From Nostoc punctiforme NIES-2108 (lineage in GTDB: Bacteria > Cyanobacteriota > Cyanobacteriia > Cyanobacteriales > Nostocaceae), in assembly GCA_003326195.1 (NCBI GenBank), contig LXQE01000152.1:108784-172783 (forward strand): a DNA stretch of 64,000 nucleotides, read 5' to 3'. The notes under the pieces are model-generated. The model was not told the DNA's origin and searched no databases. It saw only the letters and a program-made list of their open reading frames with translations. The translations under genes were made by a program, and so were the position numbers. Below, one piece after another: positions 45,714 through 53,372 of this stretch (positions are counted from its first letter, which is position 1; each line of letters starts with the position of its first letter).

Positions 45714-46340
45714 ATGCAAAGTCAAATTATTGACCCAGCTAAAACCGAACTGAATCATCACCACGCGGCGGAAGCATCCGTCGGTCATCATGAAGAACAT
45801 CCAGACCATCGCCTGTTTGGGCTAATTGTCTTCCTGATTGCTGAAGGGATGATTTTTATGGGACTGTTCGGAGCCTATTTGGCTTTCCGTGCGACCTTAC
45901 CTGTGTGGCCGCCAGCAGGTACCCCAGAATTAGAACTATTGCTACCTGGAGTTAACACCATCAATCTAATTTCTAGTAGTTTTGTCATGCACAATGCCGA
46001 TACTGCTATTAAAAAGAACGATACACGGGGTGCGCGAATCTGGTTAGCAATTACCGCTGCAATGGGTGCTATTTTCTTGATGGGTCAAGTATATGAATAT
46101 ACCCATTTAGAATTTGGTTTAACTACCAATTTATTTGCTAGTGCATTTTACGTTTTGACTGGTTTTCACGGATTGCACGTTACCATAGGCGTTTTGGCAA
46201 TTGTTGCTGTGTTGTGGCGATCGCGCGTTCCGGGTCACTATAGTAACGAAAAGCACTTTGGTATTGAAGCAGCCGAAATCTACTGGCACTTCGTTGACGT
46301 GATTTGGATTATTTTGTTCGGATTACTTTATCTACTGTAA
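45714..46340 (+). CDS. coxC: Cytochrome c oxidase subunit III
   Basis: 208 residues, five membrane helices. Signatures: LFGLIVFLIAEGMIFMGLFG, WPPAGTPELELLLPGVNTIN, GFHGLHVTIGVLAI and the end motif EIYWHFVDVIWIILFGLLYL. The His-rich N-terminus (NHHHAAEASVGHHEEHPDH) precedes the first helix. Last gene of coxBAC, 116 bp after coxA. That spacer contains ctaacttttaactcctaact repeats. A clean rho-independent terminator follows at 46384. Confidence 0.95.
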   Translation: MQSQIIDPAKTELNHHHAAEASVGHHEEHPDHRLFGLIVFLIAEGMIFMGLFGAYLAFRATLPVWPPAGTPELELLLPGVNTINLISSSFVMHNADTAIKKNDTRGARIWLAITAAMGAIFLMGQVYEYTHLEFGLTTNLFASAFYVLTGFHGLHVTIGVLAIVAVLWRSRVPGHYSNEKHFGIEAAEIYWHFVDVIWIILFGLLYLL

Positions 46341-46383
46341 GTATTAATTGACTAGTTGTTCAATCCACGCTGACAACTTAATA

Positions 46384-46407
46384 AGCCCCCTAGTGGGGGC
46401 TTTTTTT
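46384..46407 (+). terminator. Rho-independent terminator of coxBAC
   Basis: AGCCCCC, a TAGT loop and GGGGGCT form a perfect stem at 46384-46401, followed by a run of T to 46407. It starts 44 bp after the coxC stop. Confidence 0.93.
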
Positions 46408-46479
46408 AATTAACAGAATAAAGATATGAGTCAAAAGATTGTAGAGACATAAGTAGTCAGACAGAATTAATTACACAAT

Positions 46480-46639
46480 GTCATTGCGAATGGAGCGTAT
46501 CCCTACGGGGAAGCAAGCTACGCGATAGCGTCTCCAAGAGTTGCGGAAGGAAGCAATTCGCTTGCGGCTGGGATTGCTTCTCTTGGAGACGCTCCGGGAA
46601 CGCTTCGCTCTCTACGAGACGCTACGCGAACGCAATGAC
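46480..46639. mobile_element. MITE-like palindromic element 1
   Basis: 160 bp bounded by inverted GTCATTGCG (46480-46488) and CGCAATGAC (46631-46639). The interior holds a second inverted pair, GCGTCTCCAAGAG and CTCTTGGAGACGC (about 46528-46590), and gcgaacg/cgcttcgc blocks common in Nostoc repeats. No ORF. The type is a non-autonomous dispersed element. Confidence 0.7.
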
Positions 46640-46757
46640 TGTAAATATTTTTGTCCGATTACTTAGTAGTGCTACGTCTCTGCAAGGTTTATATATAATG
46701 CATATCTATCCTTTAACTAGAAAAGTTAAATAAAAAATATATCAAAATAAGCGTATA

Positions 46758-46936
46758 AGACCAGCCCTTTCAAGGTGACTCGTAAAATCTCTGTTTTTCT
46801 CTCTGCGCTCTCTGTGCCTCTGCGGTTTAAAAGTAATTTATTTAACCACAGAGACGCAGAGAACACAGAGTTAAGAGATTAAAGAGGAATTTTTTGAGCA
46901 AAATTTTTACTCACCTTGAAAGGGCTAGTTCTAGCG
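46758..46936. mobile_element. MITE-like palindromic element 2
   Basis: About 178 bp. The ends form a long inverted repeat: AGCCCTTTCAAGGTGA near 46763-46778 and TCACCTTGAAAGGGCT near 46911-46926, with weaker pairing beyond. Inside is a second long inverted repeat around 46798-46875: ctctgcgctctctgtgcctc against gagacgcagagaacacagag. The whole could fold into one large hairpin. No ORF. Confidence 0.75.
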
Positions 46937-47906
46937 TAGACCATTCTCACTATTACTTTTGCTAGATGCAATTGAGTTATTGCAAGTGATAGAAATACAA
47001 GTAAAGTAAAAGGTGGGAAAAGTTGGAAAAGTAGGATGTTTTGAAGGAAGTATTGAATAACCAGTTAAGATACTGTAAATTGATATTCTAAGAACTGAGT
47101 AAACCAATAAATAAAGAAAGTTCGCAAATTTATGCGGATTGAATTTCAGGAAATGCAGTCCTAATATTTTTTCTAGTCGTAAAAGTGGAAACTTGAAGTT
47201 ATTCGAGAGATTGCAATCATTGCAATTCTCCATTTTGCTTTCTAATTTAAGTAGCTCAAAGCGCACTCTCGCCTTGCTAAGGGTAGGTAAGTGTGGATTC
47301 TTTTTTAACTATTGGTATCACATATTAATTGTGGTATTTCGTGAAAGCGAATACGCATTCCAGATTTGTCAGAATTATGAGTAGATCGAGATCGTAAAAT
47401 GTGTGAGTGATTGAAAAGTCACACCTATATTTACCTCAAAAACCATTACTCGATACTTACTTCAAAAACTTAGCCGATCTTTTTTAGACTTTTCGTTGAA
47501 CTCGCATTGATCTGACAACGCGATCACGCTTAGGAATGACTAAAATCTGGTAACAAAATTGTGACGAATACTGTAAGGGTATTTGTGCCTTTAAATTTTA
47601 ACTGTTCAAAGTTTTGTCAGTAATCAGACTTAACAGTTAAAATAAATAAGTATCCTAACTCCTGAATATTATTTTCTGCCCACAGCTTAAAGACTGTGAA
47701 CTAGTGTTAAATTTACTTAAGTGATAAAATTACAGAAGTATTTCATAAATTAATCTGGTATTAAAATACCTATAAAGGTATTAAATAAAGCAATTAATCA
47801 ACTAAGTATCACATTTATCCAAAACATAGGTTGCCCAATGGCTAACTGCCGCAAATACTAGCAAATCTAGCAGCAAGCAGTTATTTATAACCTCACCAAG
47901 CTCTGA
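46937..47906. other. Gene-free stretch before the kinase
   Basis: About 970 bp of AT-rich DNA. Short open frames on both strands (47139-47384 plus, 46931-47266 minus) overlap each other and lack protein character. A short palindrome-like run, ggtattaaaatacctataaa, near 47757 lies in the leader of the kinase gene. Confidence 0.55.
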
Positions 47907-49184
47907 ATGGTCAGTAAATTAAGAAGTAGTATACGCCACATGAGCCAGAACCCTCTAGTCAGAAAAACACTCCGAAGTCGCTTTGAAACTGTCAAAGTGA
48001 TGGGAAGCGGAGAATCTGATAAGACTTACTTAGTAGGGGGTACTATACGTAACAGACACCGATACTCTTTCAACAGAAAAACACTTCGGAATCGCTTTGA
48101 GATTATCAAACAGTTAGGAAGTGGAGGTTCTGGTGATACCTACTTGGCCCTTGACTTGGATTTACCAGGACAACCCCATTGTGTCGTCAAACATTTCCAC
48201 CCAAAAGATTCCAATCCTGCTGTTCTACCCATCGCTAAAAAGCTATTCGATCGGGAAGCGGAAGTTTTATACCAGCTAGGCAACGACCACGACCAAATTC
48301 CGAGACTGTTTGCCCATTTTGATGAAGATGGAGATTTTTATTTAGTCCAGGAATTTATTGACGGTCATGCCTTGACTCAAGAAATTACACCAGGTCAGCG
48401 TCTTAACGAGAATACAGTTTTAAATTTATTAAAAGACATCCTAGAAGTACTGGCTTTCGTCCACCAACACGATATTATTCACCGAGATATTAAGCCTCAA
48501 AACTTAATGCGACGGTACTCAGATCAGAAGATTGTGCTAATTGACTTTGGCAGTATTAAGAAAATTGGTGCTTTGGGAGCAGGCTTAACAATTGCTGTTG
48601 GAACTCCTGGCTATATGCCAAGCGAACAGGCTAAGGGAAAGCCAAAACTTTGTAGCGATATCTATGCAGTCGGGATGATTGGCATTCAAGCTTTGACAGG
48701 TTTAATGCCTGAACAACTACCAGAAGATCCCAGTACTGGAGAAGTTATCTGGCGCGACAAGGCAGAGGTAAGTGATGCCCTGGCAAATATTTTAGATACA
48801 ATGGTTCGCGATCGCTACAACCAACGTTATCAGTCTGCCACAGAAGCTTTACAAGCGCTTAATTCTGATGGAGCGTTGTCACAGTCTTTACAATCTGCTG
48901 ACATCAACCACAAGGCTAATGATAGTTATTTGTTAACTTATAGAAACTTTATTTTACTGCTGGGCATCGGTCTTGGCGCAACCACGAGTTTGATAGTAAT
49001 AGTTTTAATCTATACATTCATTAATACGGGGACATCGCTTCCAAGCCAACCTACTCCACTAAAGAGTTTTCTAGAAAGATTTGTTGAGTTTCCGTCAGCT
49101 AAGACGAATAGTCTACTAGCTAAATCAGCACTTAACAGAAGAATCTGTCAAAGCAATTGCACCATTGCAAAAAACACCAAATAG
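47907..49184 (+). CDS. Membrane-anchored Ser/Thr protein kinase with duplicated Gly-rich loop
   Basis: 425 residues. Hanks-type kinase: Gly-rich loop LGSGGSGDTYLA (about 72-83), CVVKHFHP with the ATP-binding Lys, catalytic HRDIKPQN (Asp about 194), DFG (about 213), and TPGYMPSEQAKGKP in the activation region. One membrane helix (about 348-372) follows, and a short outer tail. Unusually, residues 18-43 (RKTLRSRFETVKVMGSGESD and onward) are a partial duplicate of the true N-lobe start 39 residues later, obvious also in DNA. The kinase frame ends in a Lys/Asn-rich tail, while another frame over the last 100 bases reads more like protein. A PstS-like gene follows 169 bp downstream. The start is uncertain (47907 or 47940). 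Confidence 0.88.
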   Translation: MVSKLRSSIRHMSQNPLVRKTLRSRFETVKVMGSGESDKTYLVGGTIRNRHRYSFNRKTLRNRFEIIKQLGSGGSGDTYLALDLDLPGQPHCVVKHFHPKDSNPAVLPIAKKLFDREAEVLYQLGNDHDQIPRLFAHFDEDGDFYLVQEFIDGHALTQEITPGQRLNENTVLNLLKDILEVLAFVHQHDIIHRDIKPQNLMRRYSDQKIVLIDFGSIKKIGALGAGLTIAVGTPGYMPSEQAKGKPKLCSDIYAVGMIGIQALTGLMPEQLPEDPSTGEVIWRDKAEVSDALANILDTMVRDRYNQRYQSATEALQALNSDGALSQSLQSADINHKANDSYLLTYRNFILLLGIGLGATTSLIVIVLIYTFINTGTSLPSQPTPLKSFLERFVEFPSAKTNSLLAKSALNRRICQSNCTIAKNTK

Positions 49185-49353
49185 CAAGTTTAATTTCACT
49201 ACATTAGAAAAGTTAATCATCTAGCAGCAATCATAAGACTGGCTATTAACTAGCTATTAAAGATTTATTTTTAATTTAAATATTTCAAGATGACTGTAGG
49301 ATAAATACTTAGATATTCCTGTAAGATAAATACAATAAACAAAATTTAAAAAT

Positions 49354-50430
49354 ATGGACAATACAAATCAAAGGAAAGCTTTAATTAACAGCGAAATCGC
49401 CCTCTTTCTTAAAGGTTTGATTATTGGTAAAGTTCTAACACTTATGGTTATTGGCGGATTACTTTGGTGGTTATTAAAGCCAACTTTGTTGTCACGCAGC
49501 AGTGCTAACTCTTCCTCTAATCAAAATTTCAACCGCGTCTCTAATAATGCATCAACTTTTCAGACAGTTGCTGATGTTCCCCCTGCCTCATTCAACTACG
49601 GAGGTAGTACCGCTTGGGCATCTATTCGGCAATTGGTAGATTCTCAGATCCAGAGCGATCGCCCGGAACTACAATTACGTTATGTAAACCCTGTTGATGG
49701 TAGTCCTGGTTCTAGCTCTGGTATTCGGATGTTACTTGATGGCAAACTAGACTTTGCTCAATCCTCCCGTCCCCTCACAGACGAAGAACAAGCTACGGCA
49801 AAAGAGCGAGGCTTTACCCTTGAGCAACGTCAGGTGGGTATGGATGGGATAGCAGTGGTTGTAAATCCATCACTCAATGTATCGGGTTTAAGTGTTGAAC
49901 AATTGCAGCAGATTTATTTGGGGAAAATTACTAACTGGAATCAAGTCGGTGGGCCAAATCTACCCATCACAGCTTTTTCTCAACGACCAGAGGACGCAGA
50001 TACAGTAATATTCCCTAGCAATAGCGACTTAAAGGGGCAAGCATTTGGCTCTAATGTGCAATATGTCTACTCTGCTACAGAAGCAGTGCGCCAACTCAGT
50101 AAAACCCCTGGTGGTGTGTATTACGCCTCTGCCCGTTCAGTAGTCTTTCAATGTAGTGTGAAGGCTTTGCCATTGGGTAACACTGCTGGTCAGCTAATTC
50201 CCCCTTATCGGGAGCCGATGGTTTCCCCTGAGCAATGTCCACGTCAGCGCAACCAGCTAAATACTCAGGCGATCAAAAATGGCAGCTATCCGATGATTGC
50301 TAATTTGTTTGTGATTATTAAGCAGAATAAAGGTCGGGAACAGCAGATTGGAAATGCATACACCAATCTTTTATTAACTGACCAAGGGCAAAGAGCAATT
50401 GAGCAAGCTGGTTTCGTTGGCGTTCGCTAG
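49354..50430 (+). CDS. Membrane-anchored PstS-like phosphate-binding protein
   Basis: 358 residues. One N-terminal helix (about 17-42, LFLKGLIIGKVLTLMVIGGL) acts as an anchor rather than a cleaved signal, since no cleavage site follows. A Ser/Asn-rich spacer precedes a periplasmic-binding-protein domain (about 70-358) with FNYGGSTAWASIRQLVDSQI, GSSSGIRMLLDGKLDFAQSS, VEQLQQIYLGKITNWNQVGG and the C-terminal YTNLLLTDQGQRAIEQAGFV. This is the PstS-like fold. It follows a Ser/Thr kinase and has no Pst permease genes nearby, so it may be a sensor subunit rather than a transporter (inference). Confidence 0.85.
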   Translation: MDNTNQRKALINSEIALFLKGLIIGKVLTLMVIGGLLWWLLKPTLLSRSSANSSSNQNFNRVSNNASTFQTVADVPPASFNYGGSTAWASIRQLVDSQIQSDRPELQLRYVNPVDGSPGSSSGIRMLLDGKLDFAQSSRPLTDEEQATAKERGFTLEQRQVGMDGIAVVVNPSLNVSGLSVEQLQQIYLGKITNWNQVGGPNLPITAFSQRPEDADTVIFPSNSDLKGQAFGSNVQYVYSATEAVRQLSKTPGGVYYASARSVVFQCSVKALPLGNTAGQLIPPYREPMVSPEQCPRQRNQLNTQAIKNGSYPMIANLFVIIKQNKGREQQIGNAYTNLLLTDQGQRAIEQAGFVGVR

Positions 50431-50711
50431 TAGATTTGGAAGACAATCAAGCTTCCTTCCCCACAGTTCCCTGACTTATTTAAGAAGTCGGGGATCTAGG
50501 GGAAGCGATCGCTTTTCTATTTATTCACTGCTTGTTCAATATTCATGTATTCCTCACTTGAGGTGAAGCTTTCCCTACTTAATGCTGAGTTTTGAGTGAA
50601 TTAAGAATTACTCAATAATTATTTACTTGCTAGAAGCCCGGCCCTTATGTGCGGTTTTTCAACTCAGCACTCAGCACGGGCTAAACGCCCCGCTACCGCT
50701 AACAGCACTCT
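50431..50711. repeat. Intergenic hairpin and dispersed repeat between convergent genes
   Basis: CCCTGACTT (50469-50477) and AAGTCGGGG (50485-50493) form a hairpin like that at 27235. At about 50668-50705, gctaaacgccccgctaccgc and its flank are the reverse of the repeat at 13228-13258. The stretch ends at the xisI stop. Confidence 0.7.
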
Positions 50712-51047
50712 TCACTCGACAGCATAAGAGGTAAATTGGCGCTTAAAAGCAGAATGAAATCCAATAACAATATCAGAAGGGGGTACACCTAACTCAACCA
50801 ATCGTTCAGCAACAGACTCTTCCGTACCGTTATACTGTATCCATATTTTCCCATCTTGAATATCAAAATGCATGACCGGGCCAAACACGCGCTTATCTTC
50901 TTGCCAGCCAACGTAAGCTAGTTGATAATGGTCGTTTTCGTTGTCTAAAATTAATTGTGATTTGACAGTATCGGTATTAGACGTGATTTGTTGATGTTCG
51001 CTGAGAATTTGTTTGATAAATTGTCGATAGCGTTCTATTTTATCCAT
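50712..51047 (-). CDS. xisI: XisI-family protein (fdxN element excision controlling factor)
   Basis: 111 residues: MDKIERYRQFIKQILSEHQQ, AYVGWQEDKRVFGPVMHFDI, GKIWIQYNGTEESVAERLVE, LGVPPSDIVIGFHSAFKRQF. This is the full XisI family pattern. In Anabaena XisI and XisH control excision of the fdxN element by XisF, but the families are widespread in cyanobacteria away from that element. The start overlaps the end of xisH by 13 bases, so translation is coupled. No recombinase is visible in the window. Confidence 0.94.
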   Translation of the reverse strand: MDKIERYRQFIKQILSEHQQITSNTDTVKSQLILDNENDHYQLAYVGWQEDKRVFGPVMHFDIQDGKIWIQYNGTEESVAERLVELGVPPSDIVIGFHSAFKRQFTSYAVE

Positions 51048-51451
51048 AGCCGAATTTCCTCACGTTTTGGATCGTAAATTATCAACTTAACTTGGTAACG
51101 ATCAAGGGTGCGTTGGACAAAAGAAAGTTGGAAAAAGTCTTGATATGTTTCGATAGGAACAGCTAAATAAAGCACTCTGTCTGCTTCTTTTTCTTCAATA
51201 GCTTGGGAGTAATTGAGATATTGTCCGAGTGCAGTATGAAATTCACTGATATCTGAATCTGCAATAAAACTCTTAATTTCAACAGCTATTTTCTCTGTAT
51301 TCCGTTCTGCGGCAATGGCATTTTCAGCGGCTAAGTCTATTTGTAGTTTAATCGCTTCACTAACACGAATTGTAAAAGGGTCGTGAGTAATTATCCACCC
51401 ATCTTTGATTAATGCTTTTTTTACCTGTAGATGGAAAACATTTTTAGCCAT
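51035..51451 (-). CDS. xisH: XisH-family protein, nuclease-like
   Basis: 138 residues. KNVFHLQVKKALIKDGWIIT opens it, then QIDLAAENAIAAER and KIAVEIKSF. Asp39, Glu58 and Lys60 match a PD-(D/E)xK nuclease-like arrangement, and DISEFHTALGQYLNYSQAIE follows, typical of XisH. ATG start, 91 bp downstream of the TPR gene on the same strand. It may be a component of a xisHI accessory module; its biochemical activity has not been settled. Confidence 0.94.
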   Translation of the reverse strand: MAKNVFHLQVKKALIKDGWIITHDPFTIRVSEAIKLQIDLAAENAIAAERNTEKIAVEIKSFIADSDISEFHTALGQYLNYSQAIEEKEADRVLYLAVPIETYQDFFQLSFVQRTLDRYQVKLIIYDPKREEIRLWIK

Positions 51452-51542
51452 TTTGCTATCTCTAAATTAGAGTCTCAAAATGAAAACATTCTATTTTTAT
51501 GATATTTTAGCGTTTAGCTTAACCCAAAATTAGATTTTTGCT

Positions 51543-53372
51543 CTATGCAGTGCGTTCTCCAAAGGGGTTGTCGTTCGCGCAGCGTGTCGTAGACAAGACA
51601 TCGCACTCTCCATTATTCTGCATTGCTGCGGCAAGTTTTTCTAGATTTTGACGAATAGAGACAGTACGGTGATGATTTACACCCCAGACTTGCTCACAAA
51701 TATCTAAAGCTTGCAAATAAAGCGGTTGTGCTTCATCGTAACGTCCAGTTGCACGATAAATTTCTGCCAGATTATTGAGACTTTCGGCAACATTGGGATG
51801 ATTTTCTCCCAATAGGTGCCTATCAAGCTCTAAGGCTTTTATACATAAGGGTTCTGCTTCATTGTAACGTCCTTGTTCCCTGTACATATAACCAAGAGCA
51901 TAGATAGTATCTGCTAATAGTGGATGCGCTTTTTGTAATACACGCTGCTTGAGTTCTAATGATTGCAAAAACAAAGATTCCGCTTCGCTGTAGCGTCCTT
52001 GAGCGCGGTATATTAAACCTAAATTGTGCAAATCTGTTGCAACATCGGGGTTCTCTTCTCCTAAAAATTGCTTATCTAGTTCTATTGCTTGTTGCGACAA
52101 CGGTTCAGCTTCACTGTAGCGTCCTTGATGATAATAAAGTAGCGCTAAATTATTTAGTATGAGAGCGAAAGAAAGATGATTTTCGCCAACCAGACGTTTT
52201 TCGAGTTCTAATGATTGCAAATACAGAGGTTCTGCTTCGTCATAACGTCCTTGTTCATCATATAGTAATGCCAAATTGTTGAGACTGACGGCAACATCGG
52301 CATGGTGTTCTCCCCACAGACGTTTCCTCAGTTCTAAAGCTTGTTGATATAGAAGTTCTGCTTTACTATATTTTCCAGTAGATTTATAAAGTCCTGCCAA
52401 ATTATTCAGGCTAGTAGCAAAAGCCGGATGGTTCTCTCCTAACAGGCGTTTCCTCAATTCTAAAGCTTGTTTATATAAGGGTTCGGCTTCAGTGTAGTTT
52501 CCGATTGCACGATATATTCCTGCTAAATTGTTGAGGCTATTAGCTAAGTCTATCTGCAAACCTAATTCATTTTGTAGCTCACTCGCCTGACGCCAATATT
52601 TAATTGCTAATTCCTGTTCTTCTTGATAATTTTGAGATTCACCACGATCTAATCTGCTGTGGTAAATATCGCCTAATCTTGAGTATAACGTAGCCAAGGT
52701 AGGATCTTTTGTTCCCTGTTCTTGTTCTACTTTCTCGATTAACCTTTGTAAATCTTGAATGGGTAAGAAAAAGCGATTAGTTTCATTAGTATCTGTGCTA
52801 GCTAATTCTGTGTCTCTAAAAACAAAGCGGATATTTTCTAATTCTTTACCAGGAATAGCATTTGTTTTTTTAGATTCAAACCGAAATACACCATTGCGCC
52901 AACTCCAAAAATCAGGGGCTTTTTTAATCAGGTTGACTAAAATTTGGTTAGTTACCCAAAGCACGATCGCAAATGGAAATTCTCGCAATCCTTCCCTTGT
53001 CCACTGTAAGTAACCAAAAAACTTTTCCTGTTCTGATTGCTCATTTCCCAACCTGAGAAAATACAATTGTTCAGTACCCGTGACAGTTATCACCGCCAGG
53101 TTCTGCTGACGGAGATATTCTTCTTGTTGTACCAGTTGGTTAAGAGCAGCTTTGAGGCTTGGTTCTTGACGTGCTAAAGTTACTCGATATGCCCGGAAGG
53201 CGGGTTGTAGTTCAGCTTCATATTGAGCAATAATCTGATCGCGAAAGCTAGCATCATCGCAAACTGCAATCAGTAAATTTAATCCCCGCTTTTGAGCTTC
53301 AATAGAAACAATTAAATCATCATACGCATCTTGATTTTCTCCTTCATCATCTAATAAATCTTCATTTAACAT
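51543..53372 (-). CDS. Kinesin-light-chain-type TPR protein coupled to an AAA ATPase
   Basis: 609 residues. Residues 1-190 form an unrecognised alpha/beta domain (GLNLLIAVCDDASFRDQIIA, LAVITVTGTEQLYF, FPFAIVLWVTNQILVNLIKK), possibly a degenerate nucleotide-binding or effector-associated domain. Then one diverged TPR and seven 42-residue repeats of the kinesin-light-chain type (e.g. SLNNLAGIYRAIGNYTEAEP, LELRKRLLGENHP) to about residue 585. The last 22 residues are encoded by a dispersed Nostoc repeat. The ATG overlaps the stop of the upstream AAA gene by 11 bases. The protein is probably the sensor or scaffold partner of that ATPase. Confidence 0.85.
   Translation of the reverse strand: MLNEDLLDDEGENQDAYDDLIVSIEAQKRGLNLLIAVCDDASFRDQIIAQYEAELQPAFRAYRVTLARQEPSLKAALNQLVQQEEYLRQQNLAVITVTGTEQLYFLRLGNEQSEQEKFFGYLQWTREGLREFPFAIVLWVTNQILVNLIKKAPDFWSWRNGVFRFESKKTNAIPGKELENIRFVFRDTELASTDTNETNRFFLPIQDLQRLIEKVEQEQGTKDPTLATLYSRLGDIYHSRLDRGESQNYQEEQELAIKYWRQASELQNELGLQIDLANSLNNLAGIYRAIGNYTEAEPLYKQALELRKRLLGENHPAFATSLNNLAGLYKSTGKYSKAELLYQQALELRKRLWGEHHADVAVSLNNLALLYDEQGRYDEAEPLYLQSLELEKRLVGENHLSFALILNNLALLYYHQGRYSEAEPLSQQAIELDKQFLGEENPDVATDLHNLGLIYRAQGRYSEAESLFLQSLELKQRVLQKAHPLLADTIYALGYMYREQGRYNEAEPLCIKALELDRHLLGENHPNVAESLNNLAEIYRATGRYDEAQPLYLQALDICEQVWGVNHHRTVSIRQNLEKLAAAMQNNGECDVLSTTRCANDNPFGERTA

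Noticed and set aside
46931..47384. Two overlapping opposite-strand ORFs (111 and 81 codons) before the kinase
   Set aside because: They overlap each other, are Phe/Leu/Ser-rich translations of AT-rich DNA and have no ribosome sites.
46341..47906. Insertion sequence or transposase gene
   Set aside because: Only MITE-like palindromes were found. No frame resembles a transposase.
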